Part shown: one piece after another, positions 8,119 to 15,288 of the stretch
Numbering within the stretch: the first letter of the stretch is position 1
Layout: each line of letters begins with the position of its first letter
Source: RBG-16-68-21 sp035286665
Lineage (GTDB): Bacteria; Actinomycetota; Acidimicrobiia; Spongiisociales; UBA11373
NCBI GenBank assembly: GCA_035286665.1
Contig: DATECY010000180.1
Span: 1-18,297 of the forward strand
Length of the DNA stretch: 18,297 bases
Reading direction: 5' to 3'
Program-made: the position numbers and the translations under genes
The notes under the pieces: generated by a model
Told to the model about the DNA's origin: nothing
Seen by the model: only the letters and a program-made list of their open reading frames with translations
The model's database searches: none

Positions 8119-9156
8119 TCACGGATGAGCCGAGGGGGTGCCCTCCTCCAACCACGCGTAGATCATGGCCAGGTCTGCATCGGAGAGGGCTCCCTCGTCG
8201 TACCGGGGCATGCCTTCGGGACCTCGCCTCGTATCCCTGATGAGGTTCTTCAGTGACTCGACATCGGACATGTCGGGCCCGACCTCGCCGCCAAGGGCAC
8301 CGATCCCGTGACAGCTCACACAACCCGCCCGAATCCACCGCAGAGCCCCATCGTGCGCCGGATCCTCGCTATCGGCGGGCAGTGAGTCCGTGAGCCCAAG
8401 ACCCGTGTAGACGTATTCCTCGCCCACCAGGCCGTAGGGAACCCGCTGGCTGCCGGCGGGATCACCGAGATTTCCGTGGGTCAGAGGATTCCGCACAAAC
8501 ACGATCACCATCCCCACAGCAGTGATCAACGTCACCGCGGCGAGGACCAGCCCGATCCAGGCCGACCCCTCCTCGTTGCCGGGCGCTACCCAGACTCCTC
8601 GTGCAGCGGGGCGCTCACCTCGACGACCGATGAGCACCAGCTGGAAGGCGGAGTACGCGATGACCGACCACACGACGGTGATCAGCCCGATCACGGCAGA
8701 ACCTTTCAGCCACGGGATGGAAATGCCCGCCTGAGATCGATACTGCTGAACACCGCCGGGCTCGACTGCAATATCGAACACCGCGGCGTCGACCGCCCCC
8801 TCCTCCGGTCCCAGGTACTCCACCCGCATCTCGTCGTTGTCCTCCGCCCGTTGCTCGTAGTGGAGCGCGACAAAACCGTTCTCGTCGGTCGTCCCCTGAT
8901 CGAGTTCGACGAATTCCGAGACCCCCCCGAATGTCGCCCGATACGAGAGCGACACCTCCGCCCCGCCGACCGGCAGCCCTTCCGAGGTGACCGTGACCTG
9001 TACCTCGACCGTGCTCCCCACCACTGCCGAGGCTGGAGCGCCGACCGACACCATGATGTCACCGGCCCAGGCCGATGGCGACGAGAAGACCATCACGGCC
9101 AGCACCGCGCTCGTCAGTACGGCCAACCGCGTCGCACCGTGAGAGATCGCCTTCAT
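8119..9156 (-). CDS. Membrane-anchored monoheme cytochrome c with N-terminal Ig-like domain
   Basis: Electron-transfer protein, last gene of the respiratory set. The order in its 345 residues is: signal peptide 1-31 (cleavage near SAWAGD); beta-rich Ig-like domain about 33-133 (STVEVQVTVTSEGLPVGGAE); membrane helix 152-176; short loop; membrane helix 199-221; and a C-terminal cytochrome c domain with heme site CVSCH (279-283). M316 in EGMPRYDEG is a likely distal ligand, followed by LSDADLAMIYAWLEEG. Topology places both the Ig-like domain and the heme outside. The ATG overlaps the stop of the NrfD-like gene (ATGA), so they are cotranslated. It probably passes electrons to or from a soluble c-type carrier or oxidase. 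It converges on clpB with 55 bases between. Confidence 0.85.
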   Translation of the reverse strand: MKAISHGATRLAVLTSAVLAVMVFSSPSAWAGDIMVSVGAPASAVVGSTVEVQVTVTSEGLPVGGAEVSLSYRATFGGVSEFVELDQGTTDENGFVALHYEQRAEDNDEMRVEYLGPEEGAVDAAVFDIAVEPGGVQQYRSQAGISIPWLKGSAVIGLITVVWSVIAYSAFQLVLIGRRGERPAARGVWVAPGNEEGSAWIGLVLAAVTLITAVGMVIVFVRNPLTHGNLGDPAGSQRVPYGLVGEEYVYTGLGLTDSLPADSEDPAHDGALRWIRAGCVSCHGIGALGGEVGPDMSDVESLKNLIRDTRRGPEGMPRYDEGALSDADLAMIYAWLEEGTPSAHP

Positions 9157-10544
9157 GACGGGCTCTCCTCCAGAGCAGAAGGCACCATCAGTTCATCGAA
9201 CTCCGCGGCGTCGAACGGCACCGGTTCACGGGACGCCTCACCGCCGAGCGCTTCCTCCCTCTCCTCCACCATCTCCCAGACGGCCAGCATCGGGAACACC
9301 TTGACGGCGATCGTGATGGCAAGAGTGAAGAAGGCGAGACCACCCGCGAAGATCGACCACTCCACCCAGGACGGGAAGTAGTCCGCCGGCTCATAAGGCA
9401 TGGTCGGGTTTCGGAGCCCAGCGACGACGATGAGGTATCGCTCGATGAACATGGCGACATCGACGAGGACGGCAGCGATGACCACCCCGGCGATGGTCCT
9501 GGTGCGCCGGTAGAGCATCAGGAGCACCGGAAGGGCGAGGCCGCCGAAGAGGAAGAAGATCAACAGTCCCGAGAACTCGTCGACGAACAGTTGATGGAAG
9601 GTGAACTGCTCGCCCTCCTCGAGTTTGAAGCCGGCCGTCAGGTACTCACTGACGTTCAGGTAGAACATGATCGCCGCAAAGATTCCGAGGAGATACCCGA
9701 GGTAGCGGAAGTGCTTCTCGGTGACGTACTCCTCCCAGTGGTAGATCCTGCGCAGGATCGCCATCACGATCACCAGGGTCGCCACCCCTGAGAAGATGGC
9801 ACCGGTCACGAACAGGATCCCGAAGACGCTGGAGTTCCAACCGACTCGGAGCGTCATGCCGAAGATCCACGACGCCACGGTGTGTGCCGAGACCGCGATC
9901 GGGATGATCACGATCATGAGCACGACGATCCCCCTCGTCAGGGCACGTTTCTGGCCAGGCGTCCCGATCCAATTGAGCGCCGCCGATCGATAGAGCCACT
10001 CGCGAATCGGCCCCACCCTGCCCTTGAGGTGATCCCGAAACAGGGCGAGGTCGGGAATCATCGGCATCAGCAGATAGAGGACACTGGCGGTGAGGTAGGT
10101 GGTGACCGCGATCACATCCCACATGATCGGGGACTGCCACCGCCCGAATCGGTAGACGTTCAGGATGCGGTCCGGACGGCCCATGTCGATGAGTACGAAC
10201 GCCGCGCCGGTCAAGAGGGCGACCGCGGTGATGAACTCGGCCATCCGCGTCACCGGCGCCCGCCATCGGGCGTGTGAGGCCCGCAGGATCGCCGAGATCA
10301 GCGTGCCCGCATAACTGATCCCGAGGAAGAACACGAATAGGGATATGTAGAGACCCCACGAGATCCGATCCCGCATCCCCGTGACCACCAGGCCGTGACG
10401 AAGCTGCTGGCTGTAGGCGTAGACCGCCCAAGCGATGACCGCAAGGAGGAACCCGACCCATGCCCGATACATGGGGGTGGTCCGGAGGAGCGGGTGAATC
10501 GTCTTCTGAACCAGGCGTTCGTGCCAACGAGTCATCGGCTCCAT
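9153..10544 (-). CDS. NrfD/PsrC-family quinone-interacting membrane subunit
   Basis: Polytopic membrane protein of 463 residues with about ten hydrophobic segments, for example YRAWVGFLLAVIAWAVYAY, TAVALLTGAAFVLIDMGRPD and LLIFFLFGGLALPVLLMLY. The family exchanges electrons between membrane quinones and a periplasmic Fe-S subunit of CISM complexes (PsrC, NrfD, ActC, QrcD). The ten-helix estimate is nearer ActC/QrcD than the eight-helix PsrC. The signature GRPDRILNVYRFG is typical of NrfD-like proteins. I chose the ATG at 10544 because GGAAGGA (minus strand, 10553-10559) precedes it by 8 bases. Alternatives are 10580 (no ribosome site) and 10535 (an ATGA overlap with the previous stop). It overlaps the Fe-S gene by 13 bases and the cytochrome gene by 4. 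Confidence 0.88.
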   Translation of the reverse strand: MEPMTRWHERLVQKTIHPLLRTTPMYRAWVGFLLAVIAWAVYAYSQQLRHGLVVTGMRDRISWGLYISLFVFFLGISYAGTLISAILRASHARWRAPVTRMAEFITAVALLTGAAFVLIDMGRPDRILNVYRFGRWQSPIMWDVIAVTTYLTASVLYLLMPMIPDLALFRDHLKGRVGPIREWLYRSAALNWIGTPGQKRALTRGIVVLMIVIIPIAVSAHTVASWIFGMTLRVGWNSSVFGILFVTGAIFSGVATLVIVMAILRRIYHWEEYVTEKHFRYLGYLLGIFAAIMFYLNVSEYLTAGFKLEEGEQFTFHQLFVDEFSGLLIFFLFGGLALPVLLMLYRRTRTIAGVVIAAVLVDVAMFIERYLIVVAGLRNPTMPYEPADYFPSWVEWSIFAGGLAFFTLAITIAVKVFPMLAVWEMVEEREEALGGEASREPVPFDAAEFDELMVPSALEESPS

Positions 10545-11743
10545 GTCGTTGATCCTTCCGCTCGCTCCATCCACGGCCATCTCGTGGCTTGGCGACCTGC
10601 GTCATACGGATCTCGTCCCACGGACTCACCATGACCAGGGATGTAGTACACCCGAGGTTGGGTGCCGAGGTGCTCTTGGAGCCGATAGGCCGAGTTCTCG
10701 GAGAGGAACCGCGACGCCCGCACGATCCCCTTGCCGTTGGTGGCAATGTCCTCCTCGAGGTCCCCGTAGTAGATGGCGTCGTTGGGACAGGCCTGAACAC
10801 AGAAGGGGAGAGTCCCGGCACGCGCCATGTCGGGGCAGAAATCGCACTTCATCACCGTGCCTCGCCGGGCGGGCACCTGAGTCTCCGGCGAGTAATGGGC
10901 AAGGTGTGCCTCCGGCGGTACCGGCGGGTCACCCCAGACGAAGAACCGACGGTCGTAGGGGCATGCCGCCATGCAGATCCGACACCCGATGCACCGACCT
11001 TGATCGATGAGCACGGTCCCCTCGGGTGTGGAGAAGGTGGCCCCCACAGGGCAGACATTGACGCAGGGAGGGTTTTGACACTGCTGACAAGGTGTCGGGA
11101 TGAACTGGGTGCCGCCGCCTTCCAGGCCACTCTCGTAGACCTCGATCCACTCCATGGGTTCCGGTGCGAGGTGGCCCTCGATACAGGCCAGGGAGCACTG
11201 CGGTGGCGTGCCCTGACTCTGACAGCCGTCGCAGTAACGCAGATCGACGATCATCGACCACTGGCGTATACGGCCCTGGCGACCGAGGGCAGGCCCACGC
11301 GTCAACTCACCCGCAGCACGCTCACCGAGGAGTCCGTCTCCGGTAATGGTGTTGCGGACCACTCGTTCTGCGAATCCTGGAGCGATCAAGATCGGTGAGG
11401 CACCAAGCAATCCGAAGCCGAGCGCCTTCAGCAACATGCGACGCTCCGCATCCACCGTGTCGGAGTCATCCGAAATCGGCGTGGAACTCTCCACCGACTG
11501 GGGTGAGAGGCAGGGATTCGGGGAGGCTTCGCCATTCGATCGGCGGGGCCGCCTCGTCCTGGCACGGTGGCGCACCAGCAACGCCGTACCGACGGCGACC
11601 GCTCCGACCACCACCGCCAACGCCGGCCTGGCTCGCCACCGGGTTGCCGCGATTGCGCCAACCGCGACGGCGAGCAGCAAGACGACCGTGACGGGCACCC
11701 GACGACTCACCCGGTCGTGAGATTGCCAGCCAGATTCACGCAT
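10532..11743 (-). CDS. Four-cluster [4Fe-4S] ferredoxin subunit with membrane/Tat-like N-terminus (PsrB/NrfC/DmsB type)
   Basis: Electron-transfer subunit of the CISM type, 403 residues. Sixteen cysteines form four sets: C171/174/183/187, C219/222/227/231, C251/254/257/261 and C300/303/315/319. This arrangement of four [4Fe-4S] clusters is as in DmsB, PsrB and NrfC. The N-terminus is unusual: two predicted membrane helices (about 16-34 and 40-57), an Arg-rich loop and a low-complexity linker. A twin-arginine-like segment follows, ERRMLLKALGFGLLGAS (100-116), with its own hydrophobic stretch. The Fe-S part is thus probably exported and tethered. ATG start at 11743 with GGAGG five bases upstream, 27 bases after the lipoprotein gene. 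It presumably relays electrons between the NrfD-like subunit and a heme or catalytic partner. Confidence 0.88.
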   Translation of the reverse strand: MRESGWQSHDRVSRRVPVTVVLLLAVAVGAIAATRWRARPALAVVVGAVAVGTALLVRHRARTRRPRRSNGEASPNPCLSPQSVESSTPISDDSDTVDAERRMLLKALGFGLLGASPILIAPGFAERVVRNTITGDGLLGERAAGELTRGPALGRQGRIRQWSMIVDLRYCDGCQSQGTPPQCSLACIEGHLAPEPMEWIEVYESGLEGGGTQFIPTPCQQCQNPPCVNVCPVGATFSTPEGTVLIDQGRCIGCRICMAACPYDRRFFVWGDPPVPPEAHLAHYSPETQVPARRGTVMKCDFCPDMARAGTLPFCVQACPNDAIYYGDLEEDIATNGKGIVRASRFLSENSAYRLQEHLGTQPRVYYIPGHGESVGRDPYDAGRQATRWPWMERAEGSTTWSR

Positions 11744-11770
11744 GCCTGCCTCCCACCCGCGTCAGGAGTC

Positions 11771-12712
11771 CTACAGGTTGACCTCGATCCAACCCTCGCT
11801 GGTGGACTGGACGTGGTCAGCGGCTTCCCAGCCCTCAGGCGACATGTCGGGGTCCCAGTAGGCCACACCCATCAACGCGGTGGTTCCGGCGGCGAACTGA
11901 GCATCGGTGGCATCACTGGTCTGGAGTGGACGACGGATCTCGAAGATCCATGTGCCCGCACCGTCCTCGACCGGGTTGGAGTGGGAGAACACACCAAGCA
12001 GGCTGTTCTCGGCACCGGCGCCGTTGTCGTCCTCCCGGATGGCGGGGTCGCTGGACCACTCGTCGTCGAAGTTACAGCCGGCATCGTTCCCCGGGTCTTT
12101 GTCGCCGGGGCCGCTGACTGCCCCACCCTGGTCTTCACCGAGAGCGCACTCGAGCTCCCAGTGCCAGATATCGACCATCCCCAGGCTGTTGTAGGCATCG
12201 TCCTCGACCGCACCCTTGTCATCGGACCCCATGCCGGTACCGGCGGTGGCTTCGATGGCCCACATCACCGCGACGGAACCCGCGAAGTGGGGGTCGTCGG
12301 CACTCCAGTTGAAGTCGTCATCGACCGTGAACAGCATGTAGAGGAACTCGTCGTCGTATGCGACCTTGACGCTTGACGCGTAGTCCGGGATCTGCTCCTC
12401 ACCCTCGATCGGGCGGAGGGTCAGGTCCAACCCGGGGACTGAACTCCAATCGGAGGCATCCCCGTCGACGGTGATCACCGCGGCAACTGCATCGATCGAA
12501 GGTACGGTCGTACCCGCTGCGGTCGTCACCGTTGCGGCAGTCGTCGTCACCGCTGCAGCAGTCGTAGTAACAGCCGCGGTGGTCGTGGTAATGGCTGCGG
12601 TGGTCGTTGTCGTCGCACTCGTCGCCTCCGAAGACCCTGAAGCGTCGTCGCCACACGCGGTGACAAGCATGACCGCGGCAAGGAAAAGGAGCCATCGTCC
12701 CATGATCTTCAC
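11771..12712 (-). CDS. Lipoprotein with ethylbenzene-dehydrogenase-like heme-binding domain
   Basis: First gene of the respiratory set, 313 residues. It has a lipoprotein signal MKIMGRWLLFLAAVMLVTAC with the lipobox Cys at 20. A Thr/Ala linker of about 40 residues follows (TTTTTAAITTTTAAVTTTAA), then a beta-rich domain opening with AAVITVDGDASDWSSVPGLD and VKVAYDDEFLYMLFTVDDD. This opening is typical of the EB_dh family (gamma subunits of ethylbenzene, selenate, chlorate and DMS dehydrogenases, which bind heme b). Later segments are GTWIFEIRRPLQTSD and MGVAYWDPDMSPEGW. I chose the GTG at 12712 because GGAGG lies six bases before it; an ATG at 12703 is possible. Related sugar- or metal-binding DOMON-like domains are an alternative reading; the axial heme ligands cannot be assigned by eye. 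Confidence 0.75.
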   Translation of the reverse strand: MKIMGRWLLFLAAVMLVTACGDDASGSSEATSATTTTTAAITTTTAAVTTTAAAVTTTAATVTTAAGTTVPSIDAVAAVITVDGDASDWSSVPGLDLTLRPIEGEEQIPDYASSVKVAYDDEFLYMLFTVDDDFNWSADDPHFAGSVAVMWAIEATAGTGMGSDDKGAVEDDAYNSLGMVDIWHWELECALGEDQGGAVSGPGDKDPGNDAGCNFDDEWSSDPAIREDDNGAGAENSLLGVFSHSNPVEDGAGTWIFEIRRPLQTSDATDAQFAAGTTALMGVAYWDPDMSPEGWEAADHVQSTSEGWIEVNL

Positions 12713-12760
12713 GTCCAACCTCCCGATTGTGAGCGGTGACAGCGGCGTTCGGCAACCTCG

Positions 12761-12788
12761 GTCGAGTTTCTTCGGTCGAGTTTCTTCG
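12761..12788 (-). repeat. Two perfect tandem 14-bp repeats before the lipoprotein gene
   Basis: On the + strand GTCGAGTTTCTTCG occurs at 12761-12774 and again at 12775-12788; the minus-strand unit is CGAAGAAACTCGAC. The repeats start next to the proposed -10 box and cover the likely transcription start. They are good candidates for binding sites of the adjacent response regulator. Confidence 0.6.
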
Positions 12789-12818
12789 AAGGTACGGGGT
12801 GTGTCGCGCCGGCGTCAG
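12789..12818 (-). promoter_or_regulatory. Candidate promoter of the respiratory operon
   Basis: Minus-strand TACCTT (12789-12794) fits the actinobacterial TAnnnT -10 pattern. CTGACG (12813-12818) is a fair -35 with an 18-base spacer. A dyad, CCGGCG-TCAG-CGCCGG (12809-12824), overlaps the -35, and tandem repeats lie just downstream of the -10. The leader to the GTG at 12712 would be about 70 bases. Confidence 0.4.
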
Positions 12819-12894
12819 CGCCGGACGGACCACAACGGGCACCGGAAGTCGCGGTGATCGGATGACCGGGCGATACCGGGATGAGGACTTTCGG

Positions 12895-12953
12895 CCCGAT
12901 CGGGGCCTCGAGCCTCGAGAATCCCCGACGATGATGCGTCAATCCCGATCGGG
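12895..12953. promoter_or_regulatory. Pair of CCCGATCGGG palindromes
   Basis: The perfect 10-bp palindrome CCCGATCGGG occurs at 12895-12904 and 12944-12953, with centres 49 bp apart. Both lie between the response-regulator stop and the respiratory-operon promoter candidate. CCTCGAG is also repeated twice in tandem at 12906-12919. The arrangement suggests an operator region; a role as part of a terminator after the regulator gene is possible. Confidence 0.4.
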
Positions 12954-12972
12954 CAACACCTTCGGTGACACC

Positions 12973-13602
12973 CTACGGCACGAGACCCGTCCGAAGCGCC
13001 ACCGCCACCGCCTCCGACCGTCTGCTGACGCCGAGTGTCGAGTAGAGCCTGTGGAGGCGACCCTTGATCGCAGCCTCGGACACGTCCAGCTCGGCTGCGA
13101 TCGCCCGGTTGTCGTGACCGGCAACGAGCAACTCGAGAAGGCGGCGACTCTCCACGTCGATGTCGGCCACCATTCGATTCCTCGTGGGGGACGCCATACG
13201 GGCAACCAGCGGACCGGTGAGCTCTCCCTGGACGTACGACCCGCCTGCGGCAACGACGTGCAGGGCGCTCAACAGCTCCTCGCGACTCGCGCTCTTGAGA
13301 AGGTAGCCCGCCGCCCCGAGCTCGATGGCCCGCCTCACGTGGGCGGGGTCGTCGTACATGGAGAGGACAATGACCCTCGCTGACATCTTGGCGGCCTGTA
13401 GTCGCTCGAGCACCTCCAGACCGGAACAGGTCGGCATCCTCACATCCAGCAGCACGACATCGGCCTCCGTGGACTGCAACACCTGGAGCAGCTCCGCCCC
13501 GTCGCCCACCTCGGCCACTATCGAGATGCTTGGGTCGTGGGCGAGTATGAGCTTCAGGCCCTCACGAACGATGCGGTGATCGTCGGCGATGATGACCCTC
13601 AT
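12973..13602 (-). CDS. NarL/FixJ-family response regulator
   Basis: Transcription factor switched on by phosphorylation, 209 residues. The receiver domain (1-120) has the acidic pair D7/D8 (VIIADDHRIVREG), phospho-acceptor D53 (VVLLDVRMP) and conserved K103 (GYLLKSAS). The C-terminal LuxR-type helix-turn-helix spans about 148-205 (LLVAGHDNRAIAAELDVSEA, then RLHRLYSTLGV). I chose the ATG at 13602: it overlaps the kinase stop (ATGA), has GGGAG eight bases upstream, and starts MRVIIADDH as is usual. The GTG/ATG region up to 13617 would add five residues. The neighbouring kinase is its likely partner, and the likely target is the respiratory operon just downstream. Confidence 0.93.
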   Translation of the reverse strand: MRVIIADDHRIVREGLKLILAHDPSISIVAEVGDGAELLQVLQSTEADVVLLDVRMPTCSGLEVLERLQAAKMSARVIVLSMYDDPAHVRRAIELGAAGYLLKSASREELLSALHVVAAGGSYVQGELTGPLVARMASPTRNRMVADIDVESRRLLELLVAGHDNRAIAAELDVSEAAIKGRLHRLYSTLGVSRRSEAVAVALRTGLVP

Positions 13603-14945
13603 CGCTCCTGCTCCCACCCGAGCGTGGGCACCCAGGCCCGAAACACCGTCCCTCCACCTCGCCGCGGGCGAACACTGAGGCCGCCGCCGATCGCTTCAAG
13701 GCGCTGCTTGGTGGTCATGATGCCCAGACCTGGGCGCCGACTGATGCCGACGCCATCGTCGGTGACATCCAGCACCAAGGTGTCGCCCCGCCGCACCGCC
13801 CTGATCTCGACCTGTGTGGCGTACGCGTGCTTGCGGATGTTGACCACCGCCTCCTGGGCGGTTCGCAGGAGCACCGCTCGGTTGACGGGAGGAAGCGAGA
13901 GGTCGCCATCGAGTACCAGTTCAACCGGCAGTCCCGCTTCCTGTCCGGCGATCTCAGCGAGATCTCGAAGCCCAGTGGGCAAATCCAGGTCGACTCCGGC
14001 CCCAGCGGTGAGCAACCGCAGTTCGGAACGGAGCCGGGCGTCCACCTCGCGAGTGAGCATGCCAATGCGGGCGAGCTCGCGGTCCACCTCGCTCCCCGGC
14101 TCGACGCGTGCCCGGCAGTCCTCGATACCGAAGTGAATCCGATACAGGGGCTGCCCGATGTCGTCGTGAAGCGCTCCCACGATCTGGGTTCGTTCCAGGT
14201 CCTGGCTTCGGATCAGATCGCCGAGCAACTGCTCGGCCTGGCGCCTCCGCCGCATGATGTAAACACCATTACGGAAGATGAGCACGCCGAGCAGGACGGT
14301 GAGCAGCCCGATGCCGATCCCGACACTGATGAAGACATAGCCGCGAATCTTTCCCACGGTGTGCAACAAGGGTGCGGCGCGTTCATAGACCTCGTACACC
14401 GCGATGATCTCTCCCGAGGAGGCGGGAACAGGGATGTAGTACTCGAGGAGTTCGCCGAGGCCGGCCTCACCGACATTGTCCGGCTGATCGAGTCTTGGCC
14501 TTCCGGCCCGGGCCTCACCTCGAAACGCGGCACGGACGGATTCGGACACCCGATAGGTGTTCCCCACCAGGTAGCCGGCGTCGGAGTAGATCACCTCGCC
14601 GTCTCGCGCCCAGATCTTGATCCGTTCCACCTCCCGCCCGGAGAGCCGGAGTTCGATCGCCTCGTTGAGGGCAACGGGATCCAACCGATCTGACGCGGTG
14701 TCGAGCACACCACCCGCAACGAGATCATCGATGGCGCGCTGTAACGAGTCGATCTCCCCCTCGATCAGGTAGTGCTCGGCCAGCCGAGGGATGGACACCG
14801 CCAACACGACCGCCACAATGCCGGAAACCACCGCCGCCACCAGGGTGCTGCGGCCCAGCCTCCCCAGCTCGGACCACTCGGCGCGAACGGCCCCGGCCAG
14901 CAAAGAGGGCGCCTTCTCCGGCCCGCTCTCGGTTTGGTGCTCCAT
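13599..14945 (-). CDS. Membrane sensor histidine kinase (NarX/LiaS-like, HisKA_3)
   Basis: Sensor of the two-component system, 448 residues from the ATG at 14945. Membrane helix about 33-51 is followed by an extracytoplasmic sensor of about 150 residues (VERIKIWARDGEVIYSDAGY, ELLEYYIPVPASSGEIIAVY). This resembles single/double Cache-like PAS folds. A second helix lies at about 202-224, then a coiled coil. The HisKA_3 dimerisation helix carries the phospho-histidine H260 in GALHDDIGQPLYRIH. The ATPase domain has N369 (EAVVNIRKHAYA), G1 box TDDGVG (395-400) and GLGIMTTKQRLEAIGGG. A GTG at 14957 is an alternative start; neither has a clear ribosome site. The ligand is unknown. The stop overlaps the response-regulator ATG. 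Confidence 0.9.
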   Translation of the reverse strand: MEHQTESGPEKAPSLLAGAVRAEWSELGRLGRSTLVAAVVSGIVAVVLAVSIPRLAEHYLIEGEIDSLQRAIDDLVAGGVLDTASDRLDPVALNEAIELRLSGREVERIKIWARDGEVIYSDAGYLVGNTYRVSESVRAAFRGEARAGRPRLDQPDNVGEAGLGELLEYYIPVPASSGEIIAVYEVYERAAPLLHTVGKIRGYVFISVGIGIGLLTVLLGVLIFRNGVYIMRRRRQAEQLLGDLIRSQDLERTQIVGALHDDIGQPLYRIHFGIEDCRARVEPGSEVDRELARIGMLTREVDARLRSELRLLTAGAGVDLDLPTGLRDLAEIAGQEAGLPVELVLDGDLSLPPVNRAVLLRTAQEAVVNIRKHAYATQVEIRAVRRGDTLVLDVTDDGVGISRRPGLGIMTTKQRLEAIGGGLSVRPRRGGGTVFRAWVPTLGWEQER

Positions 14946-15014
14946 CCGACTCGACACTCAAGTACATCAGGCCCACGTCATAGTGCCGAACGCCCCCATC
15001 GTCGCCATCTGCGC

Positions 15015-15028
15015 CCATGTCGACATGG
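15015..15028. promoter_or_regulatory. Perfect 14-bp palindrome upstream of the kinase gene
   Basis: CCATGTCGACATGG is a perfect palindrome about 70 bp upstream of the kinase start. Its position suits an operator for a dimeric regulator, perhaps autoregulation by the downstream response regulator. The same sequence is not seen before the respiratory operon. Confidence 0.35.
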
Positions 15029-15097
15029 CCAAGGAGTGGCCGGCGCCACCAGACAGCAGACACTCGAAGAACCGTGCCCGACGCCCGACGGCTCGTA

Positions 15098-15123
15098 GAG
15101 GCTCCGCCGATAGGCGGAGCCTC
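15098..15123. terminator. Perfect 11-bp stem hairpin
   Basis: GAGGCTCCGCC (15098-15108) pairs perfectly with GGCGGAGCCTC (15113-15123) around the loop GATA. There is no U-tract on either side and no gene ending nearby. A terminator role is therefore unsure; an mRNA leader structure or a protein site is equally possible. Confidence 0.3.
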
Positions 15124-15212
15124 GGCGGCCTGGGCAGGGACCCGGGCCGCACCGCGATGAGCCGTCAGGCGAAGAGCCAATGCCAGCGCAGTCGACGGGC
15201 CTGACCGGATCG

Positions 15213-15250
15213 TTCCCTCCCCAACTACTCCCATCGGAATGGGAGGGGGG
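15213..15250. repeat. Palindromic intergenic element (copy B, one end only)
   Basis: CTCCCAT (15228-15234), loop CGGA and ATGGGAG (15239-15245) form a perfect hairpin. It is the inverted form of the left hairpin at 3233-3256 (loop TCCG). The flank CCCTCCCCAACTACTCCCAT matches CCCTCCCCCCAACCCCCTCCCA of copy A. It lies just upstream of the AMIN-like gene promoter. Confidence 0.5.
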
Positions 15251-15252
15251 AC

Positions 15253-15281
15253 AAGACCTGGGTGCCTTCTCGTTGTACCCT
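15253..15281 (+). promoter_or_regulatory. Candidate promoter giving a leaderless message
   Basis: TACCCT (15276-15281) fits TAnnnT and ends seven bases before the GTG at 15289. AAGACC (15253-15258), with the GAC core, stands at a spacing of 17. No ribosome site precedes the GTG, which agrees with leaderless translation. Confidence 0.4.
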
Positions 15282-15288
15282 TCCGTCG

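Larger units (their letters stand above)
14946..15288. other. 343-bp divergent intergenic region with palindromes
   Basis: Lies between the kinase gene (-) and the AMIN-like gene (+). No convincing coding frame is seen; open frames here are antisense extensions with no family match. It holds a 14-bp perfect palindrome (15015-15028), a 26-base perfect hairpin (15098-15123), a copy of the palindromic repeat element (about 15213-15250) and the candidate promoter of the AMIN-like gene. Confidence 0.6.

Noticed and set aside
8476..9381. Open frame on the + strand across the cytochrome and NrfD genes
   Set aside because: It opposes two well-supported genes, its product is His/Arg/Asp-rich without motifs, and it has no ribosome site.
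14958..14966. CTTGAGT-like HspR (HAIR) half-site upstream of the kinase
   Set aside because: Only one half is present; the inverted ACTCAAG partner seven bases away is missing.
14725..15234. Minus-strand open frame reaching from the intergenic region into the kinase gene
   Set aside because: It overlaps the kinase N-terminus in another frame, is rich in Gly/Arg, and matches no family I recognise.
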